Below, in pieces: positions 24,901 through 32,795 of a stretch of 64,000 nt of DNA. The notes below the pieces were generated by a model. The model searched no databases and was not told the origin of the DNA. It saw nothing but the letters and a program-made list of their open reading frames with translations. Source of the DNA: Trichobilharzia regenti (taxonomy: Eukaryota; Platyhelminthes; Trematoda; Strigeidida; Schistosomatidae); assembly GCA_944472135.2 (NCBI GenBank), contig OX235262.1, positions 43,265,804 through 43,329,803 on the forward strand. The letters run 5' to 3'. A program made the translations under genes and the position numbers. Position 1 is the first letter of the stretch, and every line of letters begins with the position of its first letter.

Positions 24901-25059
24901 TTCCTTCTGTCGATCTGCTGCTGTAGCAGGAAGGACGCTGACTTCGGCGCCTGTGTCGACTAAGTATCGAGTCTGGCTTATCACATCATGGATGTAAAGT
25001 AGGCGGCTAGTGCCACCGGCGACGGTTGCCGCTAACGCGTGCCGGCGGGATAGTTTCCC
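21904..25059 (-). CDS. pol: Pol polyprotein (protease, RT, RNase H, integrase) of the CsRn1-like element
   Basis: A long uninterrupted frame entered by -1 frameshift from gag near 25053-25059. Its first residues after the shift read [14 protein letters not shown] and there is no usable ATG before the protease. In order: aspartic protease [15 protein letters not shown] with [34 protein letters not shown] and the catalytic YLDD; RNase H with [13 protein letters not shown], the E in [18 protein letters not shown] and VADALSRV; integrase with an H2C2 finger (HGLSHPG...CLACQKC) and the catalytic D-D-E in [18 protein letters not shown] and NGMVERLH. All catalytic residues seem present. It ends PEYLHTYLT at 21904. 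The enzymes copy element RNA to DNA and integrate it. Only the damaged 5' LTR argues against activity. Confidence 0.9.
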   Translation of the reverse strand, partial: GKLSRRHALAATVAGGTSRLLYIHDVISQTRYLVDTGAEVSVLPATAADRQKEPTFNLQAANGKPIATFGRKYVYLNVGLRKPIRWIFLLADVTMPIIGTDLLNHHDLLVDVRRKRLIDNTTSLSIKGISYIGPSLSPVKIKAILDPTFQPIVDKYPELNCPSNDLPCITSNVMHHIITTGQPVTSKARRLAPDKLRIARNEFDHMLTLGIIRPSNSPWASPLHMVPKKDSNDWRPTGDYRRVNAKTTPDCYPLPHIHDLTATLSGATIFSKIDLVKAYNQIPMATEDIPKTAIITPFGLFEFLRMPFGLRNAAQTFQRFIDEVFRGLDFVYAYLDDCLIASPDKETHLRHLDLAFDRLRQHGVTINIQKCQIGVDSLDFLGHTIDCKGIRPLATKVEAILNFPEPQTVKSLRTFNGLVSYYRRFIPNCASLIQPLTDLLRGNNKSIELDASARNAFTQIKKAIANATLLMYQDPTAPLSISVDASNTAIGAVLQQLVDNEWQPLAFFSRRLQLAETKYSTFGRELLAMYCAIRHFRHSVEGREFIIFTDHKPLTYSLNSPSDKYSPRESRQLDYVSQFTSDIRHVSGVNNTVADALSRVCSFTQIDGIDLVKLARLQKEDAELQHELSKTTLQLAEKPLGMGRDTILCDISTSTPRPIVPKSYRRNVFNTLHGLSHPGIRTTVKLVTSRFCWPGINKEVREWAQTCLACQKCKVIRHTKSPLGTFLLPDARFEHVHIDLVGPLPESHGYTYILTCIDRFTRWPEAVPIKDVSAETVARVFVERWIANFGCPSSITTDRGRQFESGLFFALTKILGCMRFRTTAYHPQANGMVERLHRQLKAGLSAANTTHWTESLPLVLLGIRNALKTDAGCTSAELVYGTTLRLPGEFVSPSSFPPVVDHASYVSRLTNAMRSVKPAPLRPQSIDVFVHPCLKTSSHVFVRRDSVRRPLEPPYDGPYKVIKRSDKFFVLDKNGREDTVSIDRLKPAYLEGNPISIELNVPQNPQVTEDRVDIDEVASTATATEPSIEPPKKTRSGRTVRFPEYLHTYLT
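25014..25059 (-). promoter_or_regulatory. Gag-pol -1 ribosomal frameshift signal
   Basis: On the minus strand the heptamer GGGAAAC (25053-25059) is phased G GGA AAC in the gag frame, a canonical X XXY YYZ slip site. After a 5-base spacer comes CGCCGGC (25041-25047), which can pair with GCCGGTG (25014-25020), giving a 7-bp GC-rich stem with one G-U pair. A one-base backward slip enters the pol frame exactly. The gag stop lies within the loop of the stem. Confidence 0.8.
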
Positions 25060-25859
25060 GCAGACTTTGAGACATTTCCGAAGTTACAAGGCTTACGGCA
25101 ACACTTCGCTTCTTGGCCATAGGTGTTGTGGTACCAGCACCAGTCAGGGTTTTTCAGTGAACGTGGTTTGGACTTAGATCGACCACGTGAGTTCCTGCGT
25201 TGAGGAGATTTAGGACGACGGTCGGAGGAGTTAGAATGCATGTTTGACCTAAACATCTGCTGGATGGAGTTGCATAACTCTATCATTGCAGGATCCTTAC
25301 TCGAAGTCTGCTTAGTCATCGAGCATATTTCGGGAACAGACCGTTTAGTTATTTCTAGAATCCTATCTGCAGTAATAGCTAAGTCCTCTATTACAGTACC
25401 CTGAAGTGTCACAAGTACGGTCTGTACAGACTGTGGCAACTTGGTTAAGAAGAGTTCTCTAAACAGTCCTTCGTCGAACTGACTTTGGCCGACGACTTCT
25501 TTCATTCTTGTCAGCATGCTCACGGCTGACTGATCTCCTAACTCGATGTTACGAAATAATTCATCTAGACGTTGTCGGTCCGTGAGAACGTTTCTCCTGA
25601 GGAGGGATGCTTTGAGCAACTCGTACGAGTTACTTACCTCGGGACTCAACATCTGTGATGTTACGTACTTGCTGAATTCCCGCGGTAGGGCGTGAATAAC
25701 TGCAAGTAACTGTGAACGTTGATCGGTTATCCCATGCTCACAAAAATCTGCTTCAGCTAGCAGAAACCACGTTTCAGCATTATCTGGCCAGTATGGTACG
25801 AGCTGAATGGTTTTAGGAGTTGAGCGGATACGGATGACCTTGGGACTAAGATCACTCAT
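25032..25859 (-). CDS. gag: Gag polyprotein of the CsRn1-like element
   Basis: Open frame of 275 residues from the ATG at 25857-25859 ([10 protein letters not shown]). Upstream in-frame codons start with TTG and are not used here. It is the structural protein that packages element RNA. The central helical capsid region ([23 protein letters not shown]) is followed by a basic Arg/Ser-rich stretch ([20 protein letters not shown]) and a C-terminal zinc-knuckle variant, [18 protein letters not shown]. That C-H-C-C pattern is characteristic of CsRn1-clade Gag rather than the usual CCHC. The frame ends at TAG just after a slippery heptamer, so Pol is expected as a Gag-Pol fusion. It is well preserved, with no internal stop. 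Confidence 0.88.
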   Translation of the reverse strand: MSDLSPKVIRIRSTPKTIQLVPYWPDNAETWFLLAEADFCEHGITDQRSQLLAVIHALPREFSKYVTSQMLSPEVSNSYELLKASLLRRNVLTDRQRLDELFRNIELGDQSAVSMLTRMKEVVGQSQFDEGLFRELFLTKLPQSVQTVLVTLQGTVIEDLAITADRILEITKRSVPEICSMTKQTSSKDPAMIELCNSIQQMFRSNMHSNSSDRRPKSPQRRNSRGRSKSKPRSLKNPDWCWYHNTYGQEAKCCRKPCNFGNVSKSAGNYPAGTR

Positions 25860-25951
25860 GACGAAAATTATGTCGAATAATATATGGTACAAGAACAAAT
25901 ACAAAATGGAACGAACTCACCGGGGTTATCTGCGGATTTTTCGTGGATAAA

Positions 25952-25971
25952 GTTCGCGGTTGGGCTCACCA
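25952..25971 (-). promoter_or_regulatory. Primer-binding site (tRNA-Trp-like)
   Basis: On the minus strand TGGTGAGCCCAACCGCGAAC lies at the inner edge of the 5' LTR. It begins with TGG, as required to pair with a tRNA CCA end. TGGTGA.CCC.AC resembles the complement of a tRNA-Trp 3' end, the primer reported for the CsRn1 clade, with mismatches. The tRNA assignment is an inference. Confidence 0.6.
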
Positions 25972-26330
25972 GTTTAAAGGTTGACGGATATTAAAGGTTT
26001 GACGTGATATCTCGTTCAACAACTTCTAATTAATTTATTCTCGCGTACCAAAGACAAAGCAAAAGCCAATAATTGATCGTCCAAACTTCGTAATATATTC
26101 TGGGACCAAAACAAGCCGTCAGACGAACGCTTAACTGGCTAGTGATCGTGCACGTGACAAACTTGACAAACAACAGATTCATCTTTCCAAATAGATTATT
26201 GTGTTATGCAGAGACTAACTGGATCTTAGGCATAAAATAATTTATTACATCAACGTACTAAATTGCGAGGATGCCCGACCGAATGACTATGCCTTAACAT
26301 GTCCACGAAGCCAGTGAAGGTGATCATACT
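25972..26330 (-). repeat. 5' LTR (right) of the CsRn1-like element, outer end lost
   Basis: It starts next to the primer-binding site and matches the left LTR perfectly from 25980 to about 26087. Beyond that similarity is weaker, with about 95 extra bases at 26156-26252. The last 70 or so bases expected from the left LTR (through TACA) are absent. The LTR runs into the HSP70-unit remnant at about 26330-26336, so its outer U3 edge and any target duplication are gone. Confidence 0.75.
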
Positions 26331-26335
26331 TTCTA

Positions 26336-26768
26336 CCTGGCCTAAAGTCTGTATCGTATTCTTGTGGTTGTTTCGCTCAAGCCTCATTTAATACACGCAT
26401 CAGTATTCAGTATTCACAACTTCATATATCCCATATATGCCATTAGTCAAGCTAATACTCTTCCCACCACAACTCCACTCAACATTCCTAACCTACATCC
26501 CCAAGATTCATTCCAACCAACTGACTTACCAAGTCTCAAGTTCATTGCCTTCACAATGCCTAGTCTCCATCCTCCTCAAATCACTCATACACACACACAC
26601 ACACACACACACAGTGAAACTCAAGTCACTTCTTAAAAATACCCGTCCCAAAAGCCTACCGACACATCGACAATATCACCTCAGTAACAAATTAACCAAA
26701 AACTCAATCCTCCTACAGTCATGTATTTCAAACTATAACCACAGTCCAGTCTGCCTTACACTCACAAG
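26336..26768. repeat. Diverged remnant of the HSP70 unit (non-HSP70 part)
   Basis: Colinear with unit positions 6425 to about 6850, meaning the unit tail plus the start of the HSP70 3' flank. Unlike the array copies it carries point differences (for example 26459 and 26660) and its CA run is 8 bases longer. It has no HSP70 sequence. It starts at the broken edge of the LTR retrotransposon and ends where a Penelope-like element begins. It looks like an older edge of the array that has escaped homogenisation. Confidence 0.85.
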
Positions 26769-26774
26769 TTTAAA

Positions 26775-28990
26775 AAACAATTTTATCTTGAATCTCTAAA
26801 AAGAAGACAAATCAAAAAGTTCGATAGGTTGCTTCAACTAAACGTTAATCCTAAACACTATCATTTTGAAAATACGCCTAGTCATAACTTTCTGAATACG
26901 AACAAAGTGGTGGTTAATCTCTCTGATAGAAATTTATCTGACTATGAATTATCCCTCCTTAATCAGGGACTTAATTTTAATTTTGAAAAAAAAGGCGTTA
27001 ATCGGCCTTCGAAATAGTTCCAGCAATCGGACCGTCGTTAAAGTCTGTGACAACCGAAGAGGGAAACGTCATAAGACACAAAATTACGAAGGTATTACAA
27101 AATTAGAATCCAAATGAGCCGAATTTAAGTAAAAGCAAGCAACTGGCATTAAAATCCCTACAGCAAGACAAGTCAATTATGATTACAACAGCAGATCACT
27201 GTTATCATAACCTCTGAAGATTACGAAATGAAAGCCATTGATCATCTTAATGTCAGACCTTATGAAAAATACAACACGAAAAAATCAAGGGTAACATTGA
27301 ATAAGCTGAAGGCTGGAACAAGCAAAAATGTTACAGTCAATAAAAGAGAAACTCGGCGTATCACTTTGGTTTACTCTGGCTCCAAAATTTTGCAGCCCCT
27401 GCAGATCTTATGGATTACCGAAAATACACAAATCAGAAGTTCCATTACGTCCAGTAGTGGATTTTACGAATTCCCCAACCTACAAATTCTCTTAATGCAT
27501 TTACCGAATACTTAGCCCATATGAAATGGAAGTGGAACTTGGAGTGAAGTATTCGTATGAATTTAAGAGAAAAATCAACTTGACTCATATTGAAGAAGAT
27601 GAAGTAATAGCAAGTTTCGAGGTTTATTCATTATTCACGAATGTTCCCGTTAATAATTCTTTAAGTATTATTTATAATTTTCTTTTTTTTTTGATGCGGT
27701 TTTGTTCTTTGGGCTGGATGGTTAGTTTGCGAAGCTTTCATCGCCCCACTTCAAATTGAAGTATGCGCTGAAGATGTTACCCAGTAGGGCGATGAAAGCT
27801 TCGCAAACTAACCATCCAGCTCAGAGAACAAAACCACATCAAAATTATCCACCTGAGCTACAAATCTTCTCTATAATTTTCTTTTTCAGACAACGAACTC
27901 AGTGGTTGTCCTTTACACCCAGACGAAATTGTGCAAGCATTAGAACTGTGTCTACGTTCCACGTTATTTACATTTAGGGGGGTTCTTTACCGTCAAACAG
28001 AAGGTATTGCTATGGGATCACCAGTAGCTCCGCTAGTCTCCAATCTGTTTAGGCACTCATTAGAAACAAATGCAATTATGAGATGCTCTAGTCCTCGAAA
28101 AATGTGGTTAAGATAAGTGGATGATACCTTCGTCATAATTAGACGTAGTTTGTTGAATAAACTTTTCACTTAATAAACAATATGTCAGAAACCATCAAGT
28201 TTTCCAAAGAGGTTGAATTCGAAAAAAATGATTTGGCGTTACTGGACTGTTTAGTAAAAAGAAAATTAGACGGCAAATTTAAAATAAACATTTTCAGAAA
28301 GCCGACAAATTCGGACAGGTACCTAGACTACTTACTATTCAGCACACCCCTTTACCACCAAAGTAACTGTGGCCAAGAATCTGGTTAACAGAGCCAAACG
28401 TCTAGTTACTGAGGTGGAAGAGATTAGCAAGGAACTAAAATTGGTTCGATCCACTCTTGAACCAAATAATTATCCTAAAGACTTCATAAAAAGATATTTG
28501 AAATGTGAAGATAAGGATGGATGAAAACCTGTTGCTAAGGTTTGGGTTAGTACAGCGGTGATTCCTTACCTCAAAGAAACATCCGATGAGATTCAGAGAA
28601 CCCTTAACGATCACAACATAAGAGTGTAATTTCGTGCAACTAACACCTTATGCTTATCACTGTGTGTGTTTGTACCGGATCAGTTATGGGGACTGTAACG
28701 GCGTATATGTAGGAGAAACTTCCAGACAGGTAAATATAAGAATGAAAGAGCATAAACACGGTCTAAAAGTGGTTCCAAAGACCTCTGCAGAATTAAAGAA
28801 GCTAGAAAACAAATCAGAGATTGCACTGCATTCGATAGAAACGGGACACAAAATTGACTTTGATAAGACTAAGGTTCTACAGAAAGCTTTTGGTTCATAT
28901 CAAGAAAGACTGACTGCAGAAGCCCTACATATATGGGTGAATCCCAACAGTTTAAACAGACGTGAAGGTGTGATGTTAACTGATGCATAG
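26775..28990 (+). pseudogene. Penelope-like element 1, near-complete but broken
   Basis: A Penelope-like retroelement reading left to right in several frames. N-terminal region: VVNLSDRNLSDYELSLLNQGLNF-like block (26905-26990). Then a VPAIGPSLKSVTTEEGN block near 27015, a PLRPVVDF.NSPTYKL-equivalent near 27430-27500, and DEVIASFEVYSLFTNVPV (27600-27655). After an insertion come EGIAMGSPVAPLVSNLF (28002-28052), a decayed YVDDTFVI near 28116-28140, LALLDCLVKRK (28235-28265) and FRKPTNSDRYLDY. The end is a GIY-YIG nuclease (YGDCNGVYVGETSRQVNIRMKEH, 28684-28755). The Penelope RT plus GIY-YIG order is clear. Many stops make it inactive. It abuts the HSP70-unit remnant at its left end. Confidence 0.85.
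27688..27871 (-). mobile_element. Hairpin retroposon inserted in Penelope-like element 1
   Basis: A 184-base insertion dominated by an inverted repeat: arms 27693-27746 and 27787-27840 (54 bases, few mismatches), loop 27747-27786. It is flanked by a 15-base direct repeat TATAATTTTCTTTTT (27673-27687 and 27872-27886), a target-site duplication. The plus-strand left end is a T run, so on the minus strand the element ends in poly(A), which points to retroposition of a folded RNA rather than DNA transposition. It interrupts the Penelope RT between its SLFTNVPV and AMGSP motifs. Confidence 0.75.
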
Positions 28991-29249
28991 CAAATCCTGA
29001 CTAATACATAAAGAATAGATATTTATTACTAACTAATAATACTTGGTTAAAATTCCCAATTGTCTAAATCTTCTTATGGAGAGGCTAACAAATGTTTTAT
29101 GACTGTATACCCATACATACGATTGTATAGTGCATGGACACATATATTTTCATATTCAGTTATCTAATTATTGAATTGAATTTTTGATTTCCCCGTCGAT
29201 TGTTTGGACCGAAGTGCTCGGTCTCAGGTTGACATGTCGGCTTCTTGTG
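28991..29249. other. Spacer after Penelope-like element 1
   Basis: AT-rich, probably the 3' UTR of the Penelope-like element. No other feature seen. Confidence 0.4.
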
Positions 29250-29425
29250 GCTCTCGAGGCCCAAGTGGTCTAGTGGATAACGCTTTGGCGTTTGAAACTA
29301 TGGGCACTGGGTTCGAGCTTCGGTGGGAACGTCATCACTCACTGAGAAATGCAGGTATATCCAGCTGACGAGTCCCAAATAGGACGAAATGCGCATCCTG
29401 GATTCGACTGCTAGCCACCATCCAC
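29250..29425 (+). mobile_element. Sm-alpha-like SINE with tRNA-like Pol III promoter and hammerhead
   Basis: The head resembles a tRNA gene promoter: A-box-like AAGTGGTCTAGTGGATAA (29263-29280) and B-box-like GGTTCGAGCTT (29310-29320). It is followed by a hammerhead ribozyme. Tail-side phrasing (CCACCATCCAC) matches the Sm-alpha repeats known in schistosomes as I recall them. The element is short and non-coding. Confidence 0.75.
29351..29411 (+). ncRNA. Hammerhead ribozyme (schistosome type I)
   Basis: All core parts are present: stem I 5' strand with ATCCAG, core CTGACGA, stem II GTCC-CAAATA-GGAC, GAAA, a very short stem III in ATGCGCAT, the cleavage triplet ATC, and stem I 3' strand CTGGAT with distal GCAG/CTGC pairing. 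The triplet is ATC in place of the usual GTC and still obeys the NUH rule. The core is therefore likely self-cleaving. Confidence 0.82.
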
Positions 29426-30171
29426 ATATTGTATTCAGTTATCTAAGACTATGAACTTTTTGTTTAACGTAATCTGGTGAAAAGTACAAGGTTTTTAAAA
29501 ACAAGAGATGTCCTTATAGTGACCCATTTTATTATTCATCATCGTAGTATACTTTCACTATGTAACTGGACTTTAATTTGTTTATCAGTCTAATTAACAA
29601 CCGATACATTGTACTTGCTTAACTTTTCAATTTTGATTATTGCGATAATACACGTCCGTACTTCTTCTCAAGTGCCTTTTGATTTATGTTGTGGATGTCG
29701 AGTAATCACAATGTGAGGACGCAATAATAAACGCGAAGAAGTACTAGGCTAGTACTCTAGTTTAATCAAATAGAGCAACACAACATCCTTTTATATATCA
29801 ACCCCTGTTATGTTAATTTCCAGTAATTTTCCTGAAGAAGTTAGGACTAGATTGCCGAACGTAACTTATGGAATTAATCATTTCACTTTCGCTGAGATTT
29901 TACAAATATAATTTTTTGTACAAATTTAGTATATTCGTTGAGTCATATTAGTGCTTTGTATCAGAATATGACCTTGATCAATGATCAGGTGTGCTGTATA
30001 AACATATGCATACATTTACAATCGACGATAATGTTCTAATTGAATAAAACCACTAAGCAATAATAATCTAATTGTGATCAGAAAACAACTTGTCTACCTC
30101 AAATCTGTTTTAATCCACAACTAAGAAACACCTTGATTAATTTATGCTGTAAATTAAACAACTATATCAAG
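29426..30171. other. Spacer, no gene seen
   Basis: AT-rich. Nothing coding. A phrase CTGAAGAAGTTAGGACTAGATTGCCGAACG near 29831 (read in pieces) recalls other schistosome repeat ends but is not assignable. Confidence 0.35.
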
Positions 30172-30392
30172 TTGCATGGAGGATTTCACCATGAGCTGAC
30201 ATCAGTTAGAGAACCACTGGGATACCTGGGAGTACTGGACAACTGTTTCGTCCTAGTTTGGGACTCGTCATCAGTAATTCAGCAGCGTACTGATGAAGAG
30301 TCCCAAACTAGGTCGAAAACGCTGTCCAGTACTCCCAGGTTTTCCAGTGGTTCTCTAACTGATGTCAGCTCATGGTGAAATCCTCCATGCAA
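30172..30392. repeat. Near-perfect palindrome of the SB repeat tail
   Basis: Two 105-base arms (30172-30276 and 30288-30392) around an 11-base loop. Each arm is the 3' part of the SB repeat, from the GAGTCCCAAACTAGG core through CAGTACTCCCAGG, GTTCTCTAACTGATGTCAGC and TCATGGTGAAATCCTCCATG. The arms differ at only a few places. The tRNA-like head is absent from both. Confidence 0.85.
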
Positions 30393-30855
30393 TCAAACAA
30401 AATCCCTGCAAAACCAATGCTTGAAAAAACTATATGAAGTATGAATAAGTATCCGAAAAAAAAACTGTAAAATAGACCCTGGATTCTAAGTCTATCAATC
30501 GATCTGTCAAAATTACTGTATCCCGCGTTTCTTTGTTTCTTAAAATCTCTAAGCCTTTTATCTCATTTTTCGCTTTCAATATCAAAACTTGCCAAATGGC
30601 ATTTAAACAGTAACAACAATATGAATAAAATTTGGCCAAAATTCATGTCATCACTGTAATCGATGCCGTAGCTATAGTAACAATGATGTAAACAAACAGA
30701 AAAATCTGAAATAAATTAACAGTTATATAAATCAATTCAAATCAGCCAAATAACTGGACAGAGTAGAAATGATTCTATATTAAAATAATAACAATTTCAA
30801 ACATATATATATATATATATATGCACTAATTTTGTTCACTTGGTGACCACTATCA
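30393..30855. other. Spacer, no gene seen
   Basis: AT-rich. A minus-strand open frame at 30430-30639 has no recognisable motif. Confidence 0.35.
30801..30823. repeat. (TA)n microsatellite
   Basis: Simple AT dinucleotide run just left of the Penelope inverted repeat. Confidence 0.8.
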
Positions 30856-31923
30856 ATCAAATGAGCCTAAATATAACTTCGTATGGATTTTGTTTGACCT
30901 ATACCGAACCATGAAGGAAGATGCTCATTAATGCGTTTGTTAAGCTGTCTAGTTGTTCGGCCTATATAGCTTTATCCACAGGAGCAACTAAATTTATAAA
31001 TACACATGGAAGTGGCACAACTAGGTAGCTTATCTTTCACTTGAGCAATCAAATTTGGTCAGCTGGAAAATGACAAACAGAGGGTGGTGGCAGTATAAGT
31101 CCGTTTTATCGCTCTCGATAATCTCTGATGTAAGACTTCACTAGCCACGTCCCCATTAAATTGCAGTTTCATGAACAGTTGTTTCTTTTTAACTGTTGTC
31201 GGTTTTTCTTTATTGTACTTGGCATTCATATGTCTCCTTACAAATATACTAGGATAACCCATTTGGACCAACGTATTTTGGATGTATCCTAGCTCAGTCG
31301 AGCCTAGTCCAATTGAGCAGAAGAGAGGATGGTTCACTCAAGAGAGATGTCTATAGAAAACCTACATCTGTAGTACAATATACACATTACTTCAGTTTTG
31401 TACCAATCCGATACAAAGTCAATTTGGTCAGATACCTCACGAATAGAGCAAGACGTATCTGTACAGAAGGCTCCCTACAAAATGAGTTAAGATACATCCA
31501 AAATATGCTGGTCCAAATGAGTTATCCTAGTATATTTGTAAGGAGACATATGAATGCCAAGTACAATAAAGAAAAACCGACAACAGTTAAAAAGAAACAA
31601 CTGTTCATGAAACTGCAATTTAATGGGGACGTGGCTAGTGAAGTCTTACATCAGAGATTATCGAGAGCGATAAAACGGACTTATACTGCCACCACCCTCT
31701 GTTTGTCATTTTCCAGCTGACCAAATTTGATTGCTCAAGTGAAAGATAAGCTACCTAGTTGTGCCACTTCCATGTGTATTTATAAATTTAGTTGCTCCTG
31801 TGGATAAAGCTATATAGGCCGAACAACTAGACAGCTTAACAAACGCATTAATGAGCATCTTCCTTCATGGTTCGGTATAGGTCAAACAAAATCCATACGA
31901 AGTTATATTTAGGCTCATTTGAT
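30856..31923. repeat. Large inverted duplication of a Penelope 3' region
   Basis: Arms of about 442 bases (30856-31297 minus, 31482-31923 plus) are nearly identical and flank a 184-base spacer. Each arm encodes the same Penelope C-terminal segment: NMLVQMSYPSIFVRRHMN, KKKQLFMKLQFNGDVASEV, then a decayed CATSMCIYKFSCSCG..SYIGRT nuclease start. The spacer continues the right arm upstream in frame, so the right copy is the parent and the left its inverted duplicate. Confidence 0.85.
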
Positions 31924-31925
31924 AT
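31298..31925 (+). pseudogene. Penelope-like element 2, C-terminal fragment
   Basis: From 31313, RREDGSLKRDVYRKPTSVVQ (RT end) runs through YKVNLVRYLTNRARRICTE and NMLVQMSYPSIFVRRHMN to a stop at 31718-31720. After a stop and frame loss the GIY-YIG part begins (CIYKFSCSCG, SYIGRTTRQLNKRINEHLPSW, 31770-31870). It is truncated within the nuclease. The family differs from Penelope-like element 1 in the NGYP-type linker. Confidence 0.75.
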
Positions 31926-32067
31926 ATATATTAAGGTTTATATGGCTCTATTAAATATTGTGACAAAACCGAAATAAGTTCGAAAAATCGTCTCTGAAAA
32001 TCAAGAAAAACTCAATATTAGTATTAAACACACAACATGAGTACGCCAAACAAGGTTATTACTTAAT
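31926..32067. other. Short spacer between elements
   Basis: AT-rich. No feature recognised. Confidence 0.3.
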
Positions 32068-32795
32068 ATTCAGAACAATTTGATCAGCACACGATTTGTT
32101 TTCCCTGAATCAAGCTTGTTCCGGTGTGCGGAGTTCTGTATCCATTGCATCTCTAACTCTCTTCAGTATGATGCGACTCAGTATTTTACTTGGCGTGGAC
32201 AAGAGCATTATTCTACACCAGTTCTAGTACAGGTCTAAGTCTCCCTAATTTGGTAGCTTGAGAAGGAGGCCAAGCTTTCTTCCAGTCGGCAGGCACCTTT
32301 CCTTTTTTCAAAACCTTTTGGAATAATGGAGTGAGCACATGTGGCACAGACTCTGTGACCGTTCGCAGTGCTTCAGGGTGCGGTAATTCCATCTGTCCCA
32401 GCCTTCCCGGCTGTCCTTCACTAGCTTGATTGCATTCGAGATTTCTGCTTTCTTTGGAGGATTCCTGTCCATAGGCAGCCATGGTGACATGGCTCAAAAT
32501 CGTTCTCAGTGGCGCAGATACATCCACTCCTTGTGACTTATGATCTCCAATGAAACTGTTTTGTTTTTCTTTATTACTCCTTTGTCTCACACCTCTGCTC
32601 ACTGTTTCTATTATGCTTTTCTTGTACTTCCTTCTCTTGCTTCGCGTGCTACACGGAGTGTGGCGACTTGAACTTCCGCACATTTGTGCAAAGTTCTATG
32701 TCGAAAACAGACAGACAGACAGGCAGTTCTGTGCGTGATGTTGGTGGTATTTGTAGTCAAGCTGCAGGTGATGCTCCATTTCAGCGTCCTCAAAA
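32068..32795 (-). pseudogene. RTE LINE, inverted 5' piece
   Basis: Minus-strand RT sequence matching the RTE copies at 44.6 and 51.5 kb: NPPKKAEISNAIKLVKDS, LTPLFQKVLKKGKVPADWKK, the MLLSTPSKILSRIIL-equivalent and a decayed EQAGFRKGKSC..DQI at the left end. It is interrupted by a plus-strand LINE tail at 32465-32720. The missing continuation begins immediately to the right in the opposite orientation. Confidence 0.7.
32465..32720 (+). mobile_element. Perere-like LINE 3' tail inserted in the RTE piece
   Basis: Plus-strand GDMAQNRSQWRRYIHSL (32481-32530) is the conserved end of this LINE family. It is followed by an AT-rich 3' UTR containing TGTGGCGACTTGAACTTCCG and a GACA repeat. The same tail is found in reverse inside each HSP70 unit (4640-4945). 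Confidence 0.6.

Larger units (their letters stand above)
21095..26330 (-). mobile_element. CsRn1-like Gypsy LTR retrotransposon
   Basis: Minus-strand element, about 5.2 kb. Order in transcription: 5' LTR (right), primer-binding site, gag, -1 frameshift signal, pol (protease, RT, RNase H, integrase), polypurine tract, 3' LTR (left). The Gag Cys/His box of C-H-C-C type and the [14 protein letters not shown] protease fit the CsRn1 clade known from flatworms (CsRn1, Boudicca, Saci-2/3). Both coding frames are open, but the two LTRs differ in their 5' halves and the outer end of the right LTR is missing. This copy therefore looks structurally damaged at its ends yet coding-intact. No flanking target duplication can be assigned because of the broken right end. 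Confidence 0.9.

Noticed and set aside
30277..30323. Functional hammerhead ribozyme in the SB palindrome
   Set aside because: The CTGATGA, GTCC/GG(T)C and GAAA parts are visible, but three extra bases precede stem II, stem II carries a mismatch, and no NUH site flanked by a matching stem I strand can be placed. At best it is a relic.
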